From: CAZNSX01 sp964575845
GTDB taxonomy: Bacteria > UBA8248 > CAZNSX01
Direction: 5' to 3'
DNA: 64,000 nucleotides
NCBI GenBank assembly: GCA_964575845.1
Contig: CAZNSX010000008.1
Location: 1-64,000 of the forward strand
Shown piece by piece: positions 1 to 8,638 of this stretch. A program made the translations under genes and the position numbers. Within the stretch, counting starts at the first letter, position 1; every line of letters starts with the position of its first letter. The notes beneath the pieces were generated by a model. It had not been told where the DNA came from, searched no databases, and saw only the letters and a program-made list of their open reading frames with translations.

Positions 1-1101
1 CACTCTGCGGCATTCCTCCTCACTGTAGCTGGTGTGGGTCATGGAGGCGGGATGAGATATGAGGGTGTCCACATCGCCCAGGCTCACGGCCAGGATGCAG
101 AGACGGACACTGTTCATCAGAAGACGCCCGGCCTCCCTGCCTCCAGCCACCTCAAAGCTAACCATCCCGCCAAACCCGTCCATCTGGCCCTTTGCCAAGC
201 GATGCTGGGGATGGCTGGTGAGTCCCGGGTAGAAGACCCGTTCCACCTTGGGGTGACGCTCCAGGAATTTGGCAACTTCCATGGCATTGGCCGAATGCTT
301 TTCCATGCGCAAGGGGAGGGTCTTAAGCCCCCTCAGCAGAAGCCAGGAGTTGAAGGGGCTGATGATGCCACCCAGGTTCTTGAGGGACCCACCCCGCATG
401 GCCGAAATGAGGCCCTTATCGCCCACCACAAGCCCCGCCACTGCGTCCCCGTGTCCCCCAATATATTTGGTGGCACTGTGGACGACGATATCAGCCCCGA
501 ATTCCATGGGCCTCTGAAAGTAGGAAGTAGCAAAGGTGTTATCGACGATCAGGGTGAGGCGGTGGCTGCGTGCCAGGTGGGAGGCTCCCTCAATGTCCAC
601 CAGCTTAAGGGTGGGATTTGAGGGGGTCTCGACGAAAAGGGCCTTGGTCTCGGGGGTTATCGCCCTAAGGAGAGCTTCGGGGTCAGCCCCGTCAGCATAG
701 CTCACCCCCATCCCCACCCGGTGAAAAAACTCATCAAAAAGGCTGTGGGTCCCGCCATAGATGGTGTCGGAGCTCACGATATGGTCGCCCTTCTGCAGTA
801 GATGGAGCAAAAGGGTAGAGATGGCCGCCATTCCCGAGGCAAAAGCGAGGCACGCTTCTCCTCCCTCCAGAGCCGCCACTTTGTCCTCCAGAGCCTTCTG
901 CGTGGGATTTCCCAAGCGGCCGTAAACATAGCCTTCCTCCTCGCCGGCAAAGATAGCAGCCCCCTGTTCAGCATTTCGCAAAGCGAACGTGGACGTCTGG
1001 TAGATGGGCACCGAGATGGAACCCGACAGAGGGTCCAACCACTCCCCGCTACGGACCGCCTTAGTGAAAAAGCGCTTGACCTTTTTGCTTCGGTATTTCA
1101 T
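1..1101 (-). CDS. Trans-sulfuration PLP enzyme (Cys/Met metabolism family), C-terminus outside window
   Basis: The minus-strand frame is open from the window edge to an ATG at 1101, giving 367 codons; the C-terminus lies outside. It reads as a cystathionine gamma-synthase/gamma-lyase/methionine gamma-lyase family enzyme, which cleaves or forms C-S bonds in sulfur amino acids in the cytosol. Visible signatures are YGRLGNPT near residue 60, FASGMAAI near 88, VDNTFAT near 187 and the Schiff-base lysine in SATKYIGGHGD (Lys212). The C-terminal motif SLGDVDTLISHPASMTH is present just before the edge. An in-frame ATG at 1128 is possible, but GAGGTG sits 5 bases before the ATG at 1101. Which reaction it catalyses cannot be decided from the sequence. 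No other sulfur-metabolism gene is visible beside it. Confidence 0.9.
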   Translation of the reverse strand, partial: MKYRSKKVKRFFTKAVRSGEWLDPLSGSISVPIYQTSTFALRNAEQGAAIFAGEEEGYVYGRLGNPTQKALEDKVAALEGGEACLAFASGMAAISTLLLHLLQKGDHIVSSDTIYGGTHSLFDEFFHRVGMGVSYADGADPEALLRAITPETKALFVETPSNPTLKLVDIEGASHLARSHRLTLIVDNTFATSYFQRPMEFGADIVVHSATKYIGGHGDAVAGLVVGDKGLISAMRGGSLKNLGGIISPFNSWLLLRGLKTLPLRMEKHSANAMEVAKFLERHPKVERVFYPGLTSHPQHRLAKGQMDGFGGMVSFEVAGGREAGRLLMNSVRLCILAVSLGDVDTLISHPASMTHTSYSEEECRRV

Positions 1102-1687
1102 TCCGGCACCTCGAATTTCTTTCACCATCAAAACTCGTCGGCCCAGGCCGCCAGGGATGGCGCCCGCATGGACTACGGCAAGGGGTTTACCCGCCCCCCT
1201 TCCCCCGAGACCTCTGAAATCGCTCGGGCACAGGCCTAATCCTCATTAGAACCTAGCTCTTTCTTCACGGCGCTCAGCCATCCGGGGGGGCCCTCTTAAG
1301 CAGGGGGATTCAGGCGGCGGGGTTAAAGAGATCTGAGAAAGGATAACTCCACCTCATATTAAATTAGCCGAAAATCACTCCACACTCAAGGGCATCCAGA
1401 ATGGACGATCTTAATCGACCAAGCTCTCCCGCCCCCGCCCGAAGGCTCAGGCCCTACCCTGGCCTCACTTCGAGAGCAGAAGAAAGGAATCCAAGAGGTT
1501 CTCTTACTCCCTGAAGAGCCTTCCCTGGAAGCTGGGCGCACTCTGGGAATCGCAGAAATCTGGGTACTGGGGGTTTACGGGTTTAATATTGAGTGGGGCT
1601 TTCAGTTATAGTTTTAGCGTATCTACGCTCCTTGGGGATGACCCGTGCCTGCAATCTACGGAAGGGGCCCCGGGCAGATTCTGGAAT
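1102..1687. other. Intergenic, nothing recognised
   Basis: About 590 bases separate the divergent-looking ends of the PLP enzyme (its 5' end) and the acyltransferase (its 3' end). Short open frames on the plus strand have no ribosome site or recognisable protein. The promoter of the PLP enzyme should lie here but I could not place it convincingly. Confidence 0.5.
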
Positions 1688-2653
1688 TTAGCTTTTCAGG
1701 GCCCTCTCCGGGCGAAATACGGAATAGAAGGGCCATCCCTCAGCCTCCGGACACGGGCGGCTCTTCCACCTCCTGTGAGCCCAAAGGTAGTGCTGGGGGC
1801 GCTCTCTTATGACCCCCTCTATGAAGCGGTAGCACTCCTGGGTTATGTTCTTAAGGTCTTGCTCGCGGTCCCCAGTCGGCTCCCACTTTATCTCAGGCCC
1901 ATAAACTACCCGGCAGCGGCCGCCGGGAAGGGGATAAGAAGTAGCCGCCACAATGGGTGCTCCCGTGGCCAGGGCGAAGACTGCGACCGAGGGTGAAGCG
2001 GCCACCGGAAGACCAAAAAAATCAACAAAGATGCGACTGCGTGATTTTTCATGCTGGTCGAAAAGAATACCGGCTGCCTCTCCCTCCCTGATAACCTCTA
2101 TCATCTTCTTCGCGGCATTCCCACGCCGTATGATGCCGTTTCCAGACCGGCGACGGAGCCTATCGAGCGCCTCATCCAGATAGGGATTATCCATGGAGCG
2201 GATGAGAAAGTGTGCGCGAATGCCGACATAGCCCTGATAGAAAGCCATGAGCTCCGGATAGCCGTAATGAGCCACAAGCCCAATGACGCCTTTGCCCCGG
2301 GCTAAAACACTCCGGAAGAACTCCAGGTTCTCGGGCTCCACCTCAACAAACCTTTGGATATTATCTCGGTCCAGTCCCCTAAGGGTTATGAGGTCAAAGA
2401 CGACAGCCCCTATGTGGCTGAAAGAGTTTCTGGCAATTGCCCTTTTTTCCGCGGGACTCTTCGCATTGCCAAAGGCCACATCAAGATTCGCAAGTGCTAT
2501 GCGCCTTCGCCTGGGAGTAAAGTAGTAGCCCAGGAATCCGACCCCCGCCCCAAGTGCCATAAGGCTCCCTCTCGGAAAAAGAGTTGCCAGATGGGAGAAT
2601 AGAAGGAAAAGAAGGTACTCAACGCGGTATCTCAGCCTTTTCAGGTTTATCAT
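1688..2653 (-). CDS. Lipid A biosynthesis acyltransferase, LpxL/HtrB family
   Basis: 321-residue protein of the LpxL/LpxM (HtrB/MsbB) lysophospholipid acyltransferase family, which adds secondary acyl chains to the lipid A precursor on the inner face of the inner membrane. It has an N-terminal hydrophobic anchor (residues about 12-45), the HX4E catalytic motif (His129, Glu134) in VAHYGYPE, the GILFDQHEKS block and the terminal HYLWAHRRWK motif typical of the family. Length is near the usual 300-320. The initiator ATG at 2653 follows AT-rich DNA shared with the upstream intergenic region before comM. It stands alone here. The exact acyl donor and position (LpxL or LpxM role) cannot be read from the sequence. 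Confidence 0.9.
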   Translation of the reverse strand: MINLKRLRYRVEYLLFLLFSHLATLFPRGSLMALGAGVGFLGYYFTPRRRRIALANLDVAFGNAKSPAEKRAIARNSFSHIGAVVFDLITLRGLDRDNIQRFVEVEPENLEFFRSVLARGKGVIGLVAHYGYPELMAFYQGYVGIRAHFLIRSMDNPYLDEALDRLRRRSGNGIIRRGNAAKKMIEVIREGEAAGILFDQHEKSRSRIFVDFFGLPVAASPSVAVFALATGAPIVAATSYPLPGGRCRVVYGPEIKWEPTGDREQDLKNITQECYRFIEGVIRERPQHYLWAHRRWKSRPCPEAEGWPFYSVFRPERALKS

Positions 2654-3051
2654 CGCCGAAATAAGAACTCAGAAGTTAAGAAAGGAGGGCTTCTTATAAA
2701 AAGGTTTTCCCCCCTTCGAGGGGGCTGACGACTCCCCATCGACCAATTTCTGGCCTTGGACCTCTCCAGAGAGAGAAATCTCCCGAGGACATCCTTCCCT
2801 TACCGGCCCGCCTCAATGGTAGAGGAAATGAGTCTCATGGTCAATGAATTTGCTTGTGAACTCTCCCCAGTGTACAGTTTGGCTATAGGAGGAAAATGAA
2901 AGAATGACAACCAAAGATGATCTTTCCCTGTGGAACTTTTCGTAAAGTCTTTTGAGGGGCTCTGGCCTTTAATTCTGGAAATAAGCGATAATTAAAATAA
3001 ATTGTGCGAGCCGCTAAATGCCGAAGCAAGACGGGAAGATTTATTTGTCAC
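2654..3051. other. Intergenic between divergent lpxL-like gene and comM
   Basis: AT-rich, 400 bases. A strong AGGAGG site at about 2888 precedes only a 13-codon frame beginning at 2904 (ending TAA), which I take to be either a remnant or chance. No RNA gene seen. Confidence 0.4.
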
Positions 3052-3080
3052 TTGATTATAGCCTTTCCAGTTAGTATATA
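3052..3080 (+). promoter_or_regulatory. Candidate sigma70-type promoter of comM
   Basis: TTGATT (3052-3057), a 17-base spacer and TATATA (3075-3080). This lies 36 bases before the comM start codon and 23 bases before its GAGGAGGT ribosome site, so a short leader is expected. Read by eye only. Confidence 0.5.
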
Positions 3081-3115
3081 GTTGCCAGGTTTTCTTGGGT
3101 TTGAGGAGGTTTATT

Positions 3116-4648
3116 ATGCTCGCCCGCATTCTCTCTGCGGCGGTTCTCGGAATAGATGCCTATCCCGTTGAGGTGGAAGTTGACATCTCACCCGGGCTCC
3201 CCAAATATGACACCGTGGGCCTTCCCGATGCGGCGGTCAAGGAAAGCAGAGAGCGGGTGAGGGCTGCGATAGTGAACACGGGGTTTGAGTTTCCGGCCGG
3301 GAGGGTCACGGTTAACCTTTCTCCGGCGGATATACGGAAGGAGGGCTCAGCCTTCGACCTCCCCATCGCCCTTGGGATCTTGAGGGCAACGGGCGCTCTC
3401 CGTGCGGGAAGAATGGAGGAGTTCCTTTTTCTTGGGGAGCTCAGTCTCGATGGCCGCGTGAAACCGGTGAAAGGCGCCCTTCCCATGGCGGCCCTCAGCC
3501 GGGAGCGAGGCTTTCCCGGCATGGTGTTGCCGGCTGAGAATGGCGCCGAGGCCGCGGTGATGGAGGGGCTCAGGGTCTTTCCGGTCAGCACCCTTCCCCA
3601 GGTGGTGGGCTTCCTGAGGGGTGAACTTGAAATCGAGCCCGGGGAGCACATCGCGGAGAGGTTCCTCTCCGAGGGGGGTCTGGGTGAGCTTGATTTCGAT
3701 GAGATAAAGGGCCAGCACCACGCCAAGAGGGCTCTCGAGGTGGCCGCCGCCGGAGGCCACAACCTTCTGATGATAGGCCCTCCGGGGGCGGGGAAATCTA
3801 TGCTGGCCAAGAGGCTCCCCACCGTGCTCCCGCCCCTCAGCCTCGAGGAGGCAATCGAAACGAGCAAAGTTTGGAGCGTGCTGGGGCTCCTGGATTCGGG
3901 AAGGGCCTTGCTGTCTGAGAGGCCCTTCCGGTCTCCTCACCACACCATTTCCGATGCCGGCCTCATAGGAGGGGGTCATATCCCAATGCCAGGCGAGGTG
4001 AGCCTCGCCCACAACGGGGTCCTTTTTCTCGATGAGCTCCCCGAGTTCAAGAAGAATGTGCTCGAGGTTCTGCGCCAGCCCATGGAGGACGGCCGCGTCA
4101 CAATTGCCCGCGCCCAGGCTTCCATCTCCTTTCCCGCACGCTTCATGCTGGCCGCCGCCATGAACCCCTGCCCCTGCGGTTACTTTGCCGATAGCCAGAG
4201 GCCCTGCTCCTGCACCCCATCCAAGATAAAAAACTATAGGTCGCGCGTCTCGGGACCCCTTCTCGACAGGATAGACATCCAGGTGGAGGTGCCCAGGGTC
4301 AAGTGGCAGGAACTGAGCGAGGAGAGCCGGGGAGAGAGCTCGGCCGCAGTGAGCGGACGGGTCAGGAGGGCGAGGGCGATCCAGAGGGAGAGATTCAAAG
4401 GCACCAGGATCTTCTGCAACGCCCACATGAGCGGAAGGCAGGTCAAGAGATATTGCCAGCTGGATGATGCCTCGAGGAGGCTCCTCGAGATGGCTGTGGA
4501 GAGGCTCGGGCTCTCGGCCCGCGCCTATAACCGCATCCTCAAGATGGCGAGAACTATAGCGGACCTCGCCTCGGAGGCTCAGCTCTCGCCCGCTCACGTG
4601 AGCGAGGCCATTCAGTACAGGAGCCTTGATAGGGAGATATTTTTCTAG
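3116..4648 (+). CDS. comM: ComM/YifB-family Mg chelatase-like AAA+ ATPase
   Basis: 510-residue ComM (YifB) protein, a hexameric AAA+ helicase known to promote branch migration during natural transformation and recombination. An N-terminal ChlI-like domain (about 1-165; opens MLARILSAAVLGIDA) precedes the Mg-chelatase AAA+ core. Walker A is GPPGAGKS at 221-228, Walker B is VLFLDELPEF, followed by the MNPCPCGYF Cys block (zinc-binding-like) and a C-terminal Mg_chelatase_C segment ending DREIFF. The start at 3116 is chosen because GAGGAGGT lies 5 bases upstream; an earlier in-frame ATG-like start at 3095 lacks this. An older, degraded copy of its middle follows the stop codon and a nearly identical internal copy occurs at 6838-7190. 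The gene itself looks intact and complete. Confidence 0.96.
   Translation: MLARILSAAVLGIDAYPVEVEVDISPGLPKYDTVGLPDAAVKESRERVRAAIVNTGFEFPAGRVTVNLSPADIRKEGSAFDLPIALGILRATGALRAGRMEEFLFLGELSLDGRVKPVKGALPMAALSRERGFPGMVLPAENGAEAAVMEGLRVFPVSTLPQVVGFLRGELEIEPGEHIAERFLSEGGLGELDFDEIKGQHHAKRALEVAAAGGHNLLMIGPPGAGKSMLAKRLPTVLPPLSLEEAIETSKVWSVLGLLDSGRALLSERPFRSPHHTISDAGLIGGGHIPMPGEVSLAHNGVLFLDELPEFKKNVLEVLRQPMEDGRVTIARAQASISFPARFMLAAAMNPCPCGYFADSQRPCSCTPSKIKNYRSRVSGPLLDRIDIQVEVPRVKWQELSEESRGESSAAVSGRVRRARAIQRERFKGTRIFCNAHMSGRQVKRYCQLDDASRRLLEMAVERLGLSARAYNRILKMARTIADLASEAQLSPAHVSEAIQYRSLDREIFF
4169..4521 (+). repeat. Direct repeat, copy A (inside comM)
   Basis: This 353-base stretch of comM (codons 352-469) aligns without gaps to 6838-7190 at a constant offset of 2669 bases, with only scattered substitutions. 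Coordinates were obtained by matching both ends by hand. Confidence 0.9.
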
Positions 4649-4685
4649 GGACGCTCGCCATCAAACGTGGGTTTGGAAGGGCTTT

Positions 4686-4777
4686 CCCAGCAGCCCAACC
4701 GGACTATATCTCAGGCCGGCCTTCTAGGAAGGGACGATATTGCCATGCCGGGCAAAGTCAGCCTTGCCCACCCATCA
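4686..4777 (+). pseudogene. Degraded fragment of a second comM-like gene
   Basis: Just 37 bases after the comM stop, a frame reads ISQAGLLG...IAMPGKVSLAH, which parallels comM ISDAGLIG...IPMPGEVSLAH (about residues 272-300, upstream of Walker B). The surrounding codons no longer resemble comM and there is no start. The protein similarity is obvious, but the DNA is much more diverged than the 353-base copy further on, so this is an older remnant. It marks the left side of the AT-rich insert. Confidence 0.65.
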
Positions 4778-5296
4778 TATTTAGGGTTAGAGTCTAACTC
4801 CTTCAAATTCAATACATTAAATTTTAGGTCCATGTTCCTCCATCAGAGCTCTCATGAATAAATTATGCTTAACTTGACCTGATAGGAAATTAACATTATA
4901 TTGATTTACAAAATATCTTAATCTTGAGTTCGGATAGCTCGTGAGCCCATAAGAAGCTCAGTGGGAAACCGGTTCTTTCCCCATCCCTCAGACCACGATT
5001 GTGCGCGACCTAAGCCAGTTGCAATATCATCTCAAAAGATGATAGGATGAGTAGGAAAGAATAGGATCGCGCTAATACTTCGCGTGGAGTTGGCGGATGA
5101 CTCATCATGTTGGTCCTCCACCAGCGGTTCCAGATTATTACGGCTACTCCTGCCAAGTGTGGTTTGCTCTGGAGATGAAGATGTCCCCTCTTTAGTTGAA
5201 AATTAAGTAGGCGGCTCGTAGGATACAAGCGATTTTGAGGGAACTTGTATCACCCTTAGAGCCCGCTCTTGCCTGCGGGCAGAAAGGAGAGCCGCC
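4778..5296. other. AT-rich intergenic, left part of inserted segment
   Basis: About 520 bases with clearly lower GC than the flanks. Several short frames on both strands (for example 5010-5228 minus) have no ribosome site or family resemblance. It probably carries the promoter for the 337-residue protein. No integrase, inverted repeats or tRNA-like attachment site was found by eye. Confidence 0.4.
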
Positions 5297-5362
5297 ATGA
5301 GTGAAGGGTACCAGATTGTAAGGAAGGGGGCCATAGCGGAAGTGAAAAGGAGCGGGTCTTAG
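5297..5362 (+). CDS. Putative 21-codon leader ORF
   Basis: AAAGGAG at 5283-5289 stands 7 bases before an ATG that opens a 21-codon frame (MSEGYQIVRKGA...) closing with TAG at 5360. The next gene starts 4 bases later and has no good ribosome site of its own spacing, so translational coupling is possible. It could equally be the truncated front of a lost gene. Unrecognised. Confidence 0.3.
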   Translation: MSEGYQIVRKGAIAEVKRSGS

Positions 5363-5366
5363 ACTT

Positions 5367-6380
5367 ATGGAAAAAAGCTGGCACTATTTAGATTTGATTA
5401 ATGCACACAAACTTTTTCCGGAATTAGAAGGTCGCTATAGGTTCTACGAAGCCTACATCAAAAATAGAGACCCAATGGCATGGTTGAATTCCCCTGATGT
5501 GCCTCTGAAAGAAGCGCTACTGCTTTTTGGATGGGTGCATAGTTGGGATCCCAATTTTGAGGGAGACTTAGTACGTTTTCTTCAGATCTACGAAGAAATA
5601 TTTCCCATCATCAAGAATTTTGAAGACAAACCACTTGCGGCCGTTGATTTAACCGATAATGCGAAGCATTCTTTACGTATAATTTTCGATAAAACTGCTA
5701 AGTGTTGCAGAACTTCAAGGTACGAATCAACCGACGCAAGCAAATTATTGCACGGGATAGTTCCTAACCTTTTTGTTATGTGGGATGATAAAATTAGAAA
5801 GGGGATTGTTGGCATCAGGGAGAGTTCAAGGGATTATGACGGCAGGTGTTACGCGTATGAATTCCTTCCGAAAATGCAGGAATTTGCGAGACTATTTTTG
5901 GATAGCTATGTGAAAGAGAAAGGTGGGGACCACTTAAGGGCATCCGAGGAAATATCACAAATGGCCGATGGTTACACGCTAACCAAACTCATAGATGAAT
6001 TCAATTACGTGAGATTTACGAAAAAGAAAGCTTTTGAAGAAACTCGAAAATATTCCGAGAACGATTTGGCAAATATTCAAAATGATTTTCACAGAGAGAT
6101 GCTAAATTCCTGTGAGACGATGAAATTGGAGTGCGATTATAACCCCGTCTACTTCCTCAAAATGGCGAGAAAGATGGGCAGCCTAAGAACCGCAAAGATA
6201 TTGCTTTCAAAAGAAGGCCCTCAATCAGGTCTAAAAAGGCTTCGGGAATGTGGGAGACTCGACCTTTCAATGGAGGCCTTGGCTTTAAAATCAAAGTTTA
6301 AAATTTTATTCACTGATGAGGAGCTCAATACCGCCAAGCAACGTCTTGAAGCATATGGGTATGTCAATCCTGAGTCATAA
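5367..6380 (+). CDS. Unknown 337-residue protein with two visible regions (possible defence-island cargo)
   Basis: Not assigned to a named family. The N-terminal two thirds contains SKLLHGIVPNLFVMWDDKI (about residues 126-144), which recalls helix-hairpin-helix DNA-glycosylase-like folds where such a motif precedes a catalytic aspartate; this is a resemblance only. The last 75 residues (from about YNPVYFLKM, residue 256) resemble a tail I recall at the end of many otherwise unrelated accessory proteins, with the block GRLDLSMEALALK. Codon use is AT-rich, unlike its neighbours, so it is probably acquired. It faces a double-HTH regulator tail to tail with 8 bases between stop codons, and both lie between comM-derived fragments. 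A DNA-related or toxin-like role is only a guess. Confidence 0.75.
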   Translation: MEKSWHYLDLINAHKLFPELEGRYRFYEAYIKNRDPMAWLNSPDVPLKEALLLFGWVHSWDPNFEGDLVRFLQIYEEIFPIIKNFEDKPLAAVDLTDNAKHSLRIIFDKTAKCCRTSRYESTDASKLLHGIVPNLFVMWDDKIRKGIVGIRESSRDYDGRCYAYEFLPKMQEFARLFLDSYVKEKGGDHLRASEEISQMADGYTLTKLIDEFNYVRFTKKKAFEETRKYSENDLANIQNDFHREMLNSCETMKLECDYNPVYFLKMARKMGSLRTAKILLSKEGPQSGLKRLRECGRLDLSMEALALKSKFKILFTDEELNTAKQRLEAYGYVNPES

Positions 6381-6388
6381 TAGTTCCT

Positions 6389-6829
6389 TTATTCCGAAAA
6401 AGAGTTGGCGGAAGATCTAATGGTAAGCCTTTCCAAAAGGTCCTTAGATGGCCTGCCCTTCCCTTTTTCCCATCGGGCAAGGGTAGAGGGATCGATTCTC
6501 AATCGTCTTGCCAGCGCCTTTTGAGAAAGGCCCAAAACCCTGCGGTAGGTTTTTATCTTTTCAGTTGAGCTTTTAGTTGACGTCTCAAAGGGTACATAGC
6601 CGAGAAATTCGATGATTTTGGGTATGAGGCAAAGAGATGGGAATACTCGATTATTCTCCCAGTTATAGATGGAGGTCTCGGAAGTACCAATCTTCTCAGC
6701 GACGTCTCCCTGGAGGAGTTTAAGGTCAAGACGTCTCTTTCTTAAGTGGTCTCCAAGAGTTTTTAATGTTTTGGGATAGGCAAGTGCCAGTGGTCTTTGG
6801 GCTCTCAGACTCACCTTGCAGAATGGCAA
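6389..6829 (-). CDS. Double helix-turn-helix XRE-type regulator
   Basis: 146 residues. Residues about 25-80 (KTLGDHLRKRRLDLKLLQ...SIYNWENNR) form one XRE/Cro-like HTH and residues about 93-135 (YRRVLGLSQKALARRL...LARWEKGKG) a second. The opening PFCKVSLRAQ is characteristic of a family of small DNA-binding proteins that I know from many accessory regions. The start codon is TTG at 6829, only 9 bases from the edge of the comM duplicate, so its original upstream DNA seems to have been replaced and no good ribosome site is visible. It could control the tail-to-tail 337-residue gene. AT-rich like its partner. Confidence 0.8.
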   Translation of the reverse strand: MPFCKVSLRAQRPLALAYPKTLKTLGDHLRKRRLDLKLLQGDVAEKIGTSETSIYNWENNRVFPSLCLIPKIIEFLGYVPFETSTKSSTEKIKTYRRVLGLSQKALARRLRIDPSTLARWEKGKGRPSKDLLERLTIRSSANSFSE

Positions 6830-6837
6830 CGCAGGAA

Positions 6838-7190
6838 TGCCCCTGCGGCTACTTCGGCGATAGCCAGAGGCCCTGCTCCTGCACCCCAGCGAAGATAAAA
6901 AATTATAGGTCGCGCGTCTCGGGACCCCTTCTCGACAGGATAGACATCCAGGTGGAGGTGCCCAGGGTCAAGTGGCAGGAGCTGAGCGAGGAGAGCCGGG
7001 GAGAGAGCTCGGCCGCAGTGAGCGGTCGGGTCAAGAGGGCGAGGGCGATCCAGAGGGAGAGATTCAAAGGCACCAGGATCTTTTGCAACGCCCACATGAG
7101 CGGAAGGCAGGTCAAGAGATACTGCCAGCTGGATGAGGCCTCGAGGAGGCTCTTCGAGATTGCTTTGGGGAGGCTGGGCCTCTCGGCCCG
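6838..7190 (+). pseudogene. Internal comM duplicate (copy B of direct repeat)
   Basis: 353 bases aligned gap-free to comM codons 352-469 (CPCGYF through LGLSAR). Only a few residues differ (for example GDSQR for ADSQR, TPAK for TPSK), so the duplication is recent or kept similar by conversion. It has neither the N-terminal ATPase nor the C-terminal end of ComM and cannot encode a working protein. It fills almost exactly the gap between the HTH gene start (6829) and the stop of the DegT-type aminotransferase (7201). Confidence 0.92.
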
Positions 7191-7200
7191 GCTCTCATCC

Positions 7201-8385
7201 TCACCCCTTCCGGTAAAACTCCCCGATTCTCTCTACAACATATTCCTGCTCTCTGGAACCTAGGCTCGGGTAGATGGGAAGGGCGAGGGAGCTCTCGGCC
7301 GCGTGCTCTGCATCGGGGAAATCACCGCGGCGGTAGCCAAGTGATGAGTAGCACTCCTGCAGGTGGAGGGGAATGGGATAGTAAATCTCGGTGGAAACGC
7401 CCGATGCCTCAAGATGGGCCCTTAGCTCATCGCGCCTCTCGGCCCGGATGACGTACTGACTGAAGATATGGGTGTTTCCGGGCTCTATTGCGGGGAGCTC
7501 GACCCTCCCCAGGAGGCCGGCCTCAGCGAAAAGGCTCCCGTATTCCGCGGCCAACGCCCTTCTCCTATCGCACCACCCCTCGAGGCGGGTGAGCTTTACC
7601 AGGAGGACGGCCGCCTGCAGGGTGGCAAGGCGGGAGTTGATGCCGAGGGTCCTGTGTCGGTATTTCGGCTCAGCCCCGTGGACCCTGAGCCGCCTCACCC
7701 TCGCGGCCAGCTCCTGGTCACTGGTGACGACCATGCCGCCGTCCCCGGCAGCGCCCAGGCACTTTGTGGGGTAGAAGCTGAAGCACCCCAGAGCGCCCAG
7801 AGAACCCGCACACCGTAAGTCCCCGCCCACCTCCTGCCCAGCGCCCAAGGCCTGGGCCGCATCCTCTATGACGGGAATCCCGTATTTTCGGGCCAGCCCG
7901 AGAAGTGGCCCCATGGGGGCGCACTGGCCGAAGAGGTGCACGGGGATGAGGGCTTTGATCCTGCTCCCGTCCTCTTTATAGATGAGTTCCCCGGCGGGGC
8001 CTCTCTCGCAGCGGCTCTCAAGGAGCTCCTCCACCCGTGCGGGGCTCAGGTTGAAGCTCCGGGGCTCAATATCGGCAAAGAGGGGTCTCGCGCCAAGGAG
8101 GGAGGCCATGCTGGCTGTGGAGAAGAAGGTGTAGGGGGTGGTGATGACCCGGTCGCCCGGGCCCACCCCGAGGGCCATGAGGGAAAGGAGCAGGGCGTCT
8201 GTCCCCGAGGCCACCCCCACGCCGAATGAGGCGCCCGCATATGAGGCTATCCTCTCCTCAAGCTTCTTCACTTCCTTCCCCAGGATGAAGTCTCCCCGCT
8301 CAAAGACACGAGCCAGGGCCTCCCTAAGCTCGCCCTCCAGCTCCCGGCTCTCCGCCCTGAGGTCTACCAGGGGAACTCTCGTCAT
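7201..8385 (-). CDS. DegT/DnrJ/EryC1/StrS-family sugar aminotransferase
   Basis: 394-residue PLP enzyme of the family that aminates keto-sugar nucleotides for surface polysaccharides or glycosylated products. Landmarks are GKEVKKLEERIA near residue 36, ASGTDALLL near 59, PYTFFSTA near 84, HLFGQ near 150, IEDAAQALGA with the pyridine-binding Asp175, and FYPTKCLGAAGDGG with Schiff-base Lys208. The start at 8385 is preferred to one four codons earlier because GGAG sits 6 bases before it. It is isolated from the polysaccharide cluster at 57-64 kb but could serve it. Its 3' end stops 10 bases from the comM duplicate. The sugar substrate cannot be inferred. Confidence 0.92.
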   Translation of the reverse strand: MTRVPLVDLRAESRELEGELREALARVFERGDFILGKEVKKLEERIASYAGASFGVGVASGTDALLLSLMALGVGPGDRVITTPYTFFSTASMASLLGARPLFADIEPRSFNLSPARVEELLESRCERGPAGELIYKEDGSRIKALIPVHLFGQCAPMGPLLGLARKYGIPVIEDAAQALGAGQEVGGDLRCAGSLGALGCFSFYPTKCLGAAGDGGMVVTSDQELAARVRRLRVHGAEPKYRHRTLGINSRLATLQAAVLLVKLTRLEGWCDRRRALAAEYGSLFAEAGLLGRVELPAIEPGNTHIFSQYVIRAERRDELRAHLEASGVSTEIYYPIPLHLQECYSSLGYRRGDFPDAEHAAESSLALPIYPSLGSREQEYVVERIGEFYRKG

Positions 8386-8638
8386 GCAAAGCTCCAACTG
8401 TGTCCCAGAGAACCCTACCCCGAAAAAACTCCAGCTAATATAAGGGGTTTCCTTGAGACGGTCAAGGGTAATGGGGAAATTTATGGGTCTAAGGTTCCGG
8501 GGGTATCAACTAAAGGTCTGCAAGAGAGGCTGGCGCGGCGTAGCCTCAGTCTTCCCGCCCCTCGCTGAGTCTCAGGGGCCGAACCTCATCAAAAAGAGCC
8601 GGCTCTTAAGCCTTATCACCTTTGAGCCCCAGGGCCGA

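Noticed and set aside
3347..4597. 416-codon open frame antisense to comM
   Set aside because: It mirrors the codon bias of a GC-rich gene, has no ribosome site or family resemblance, and comM on the other strand is unmistakable.
5010..5228. 72-codon minus-strand frame in the AT-rich insert
   Set aside because: No ribosome site and no recognisable sequence.
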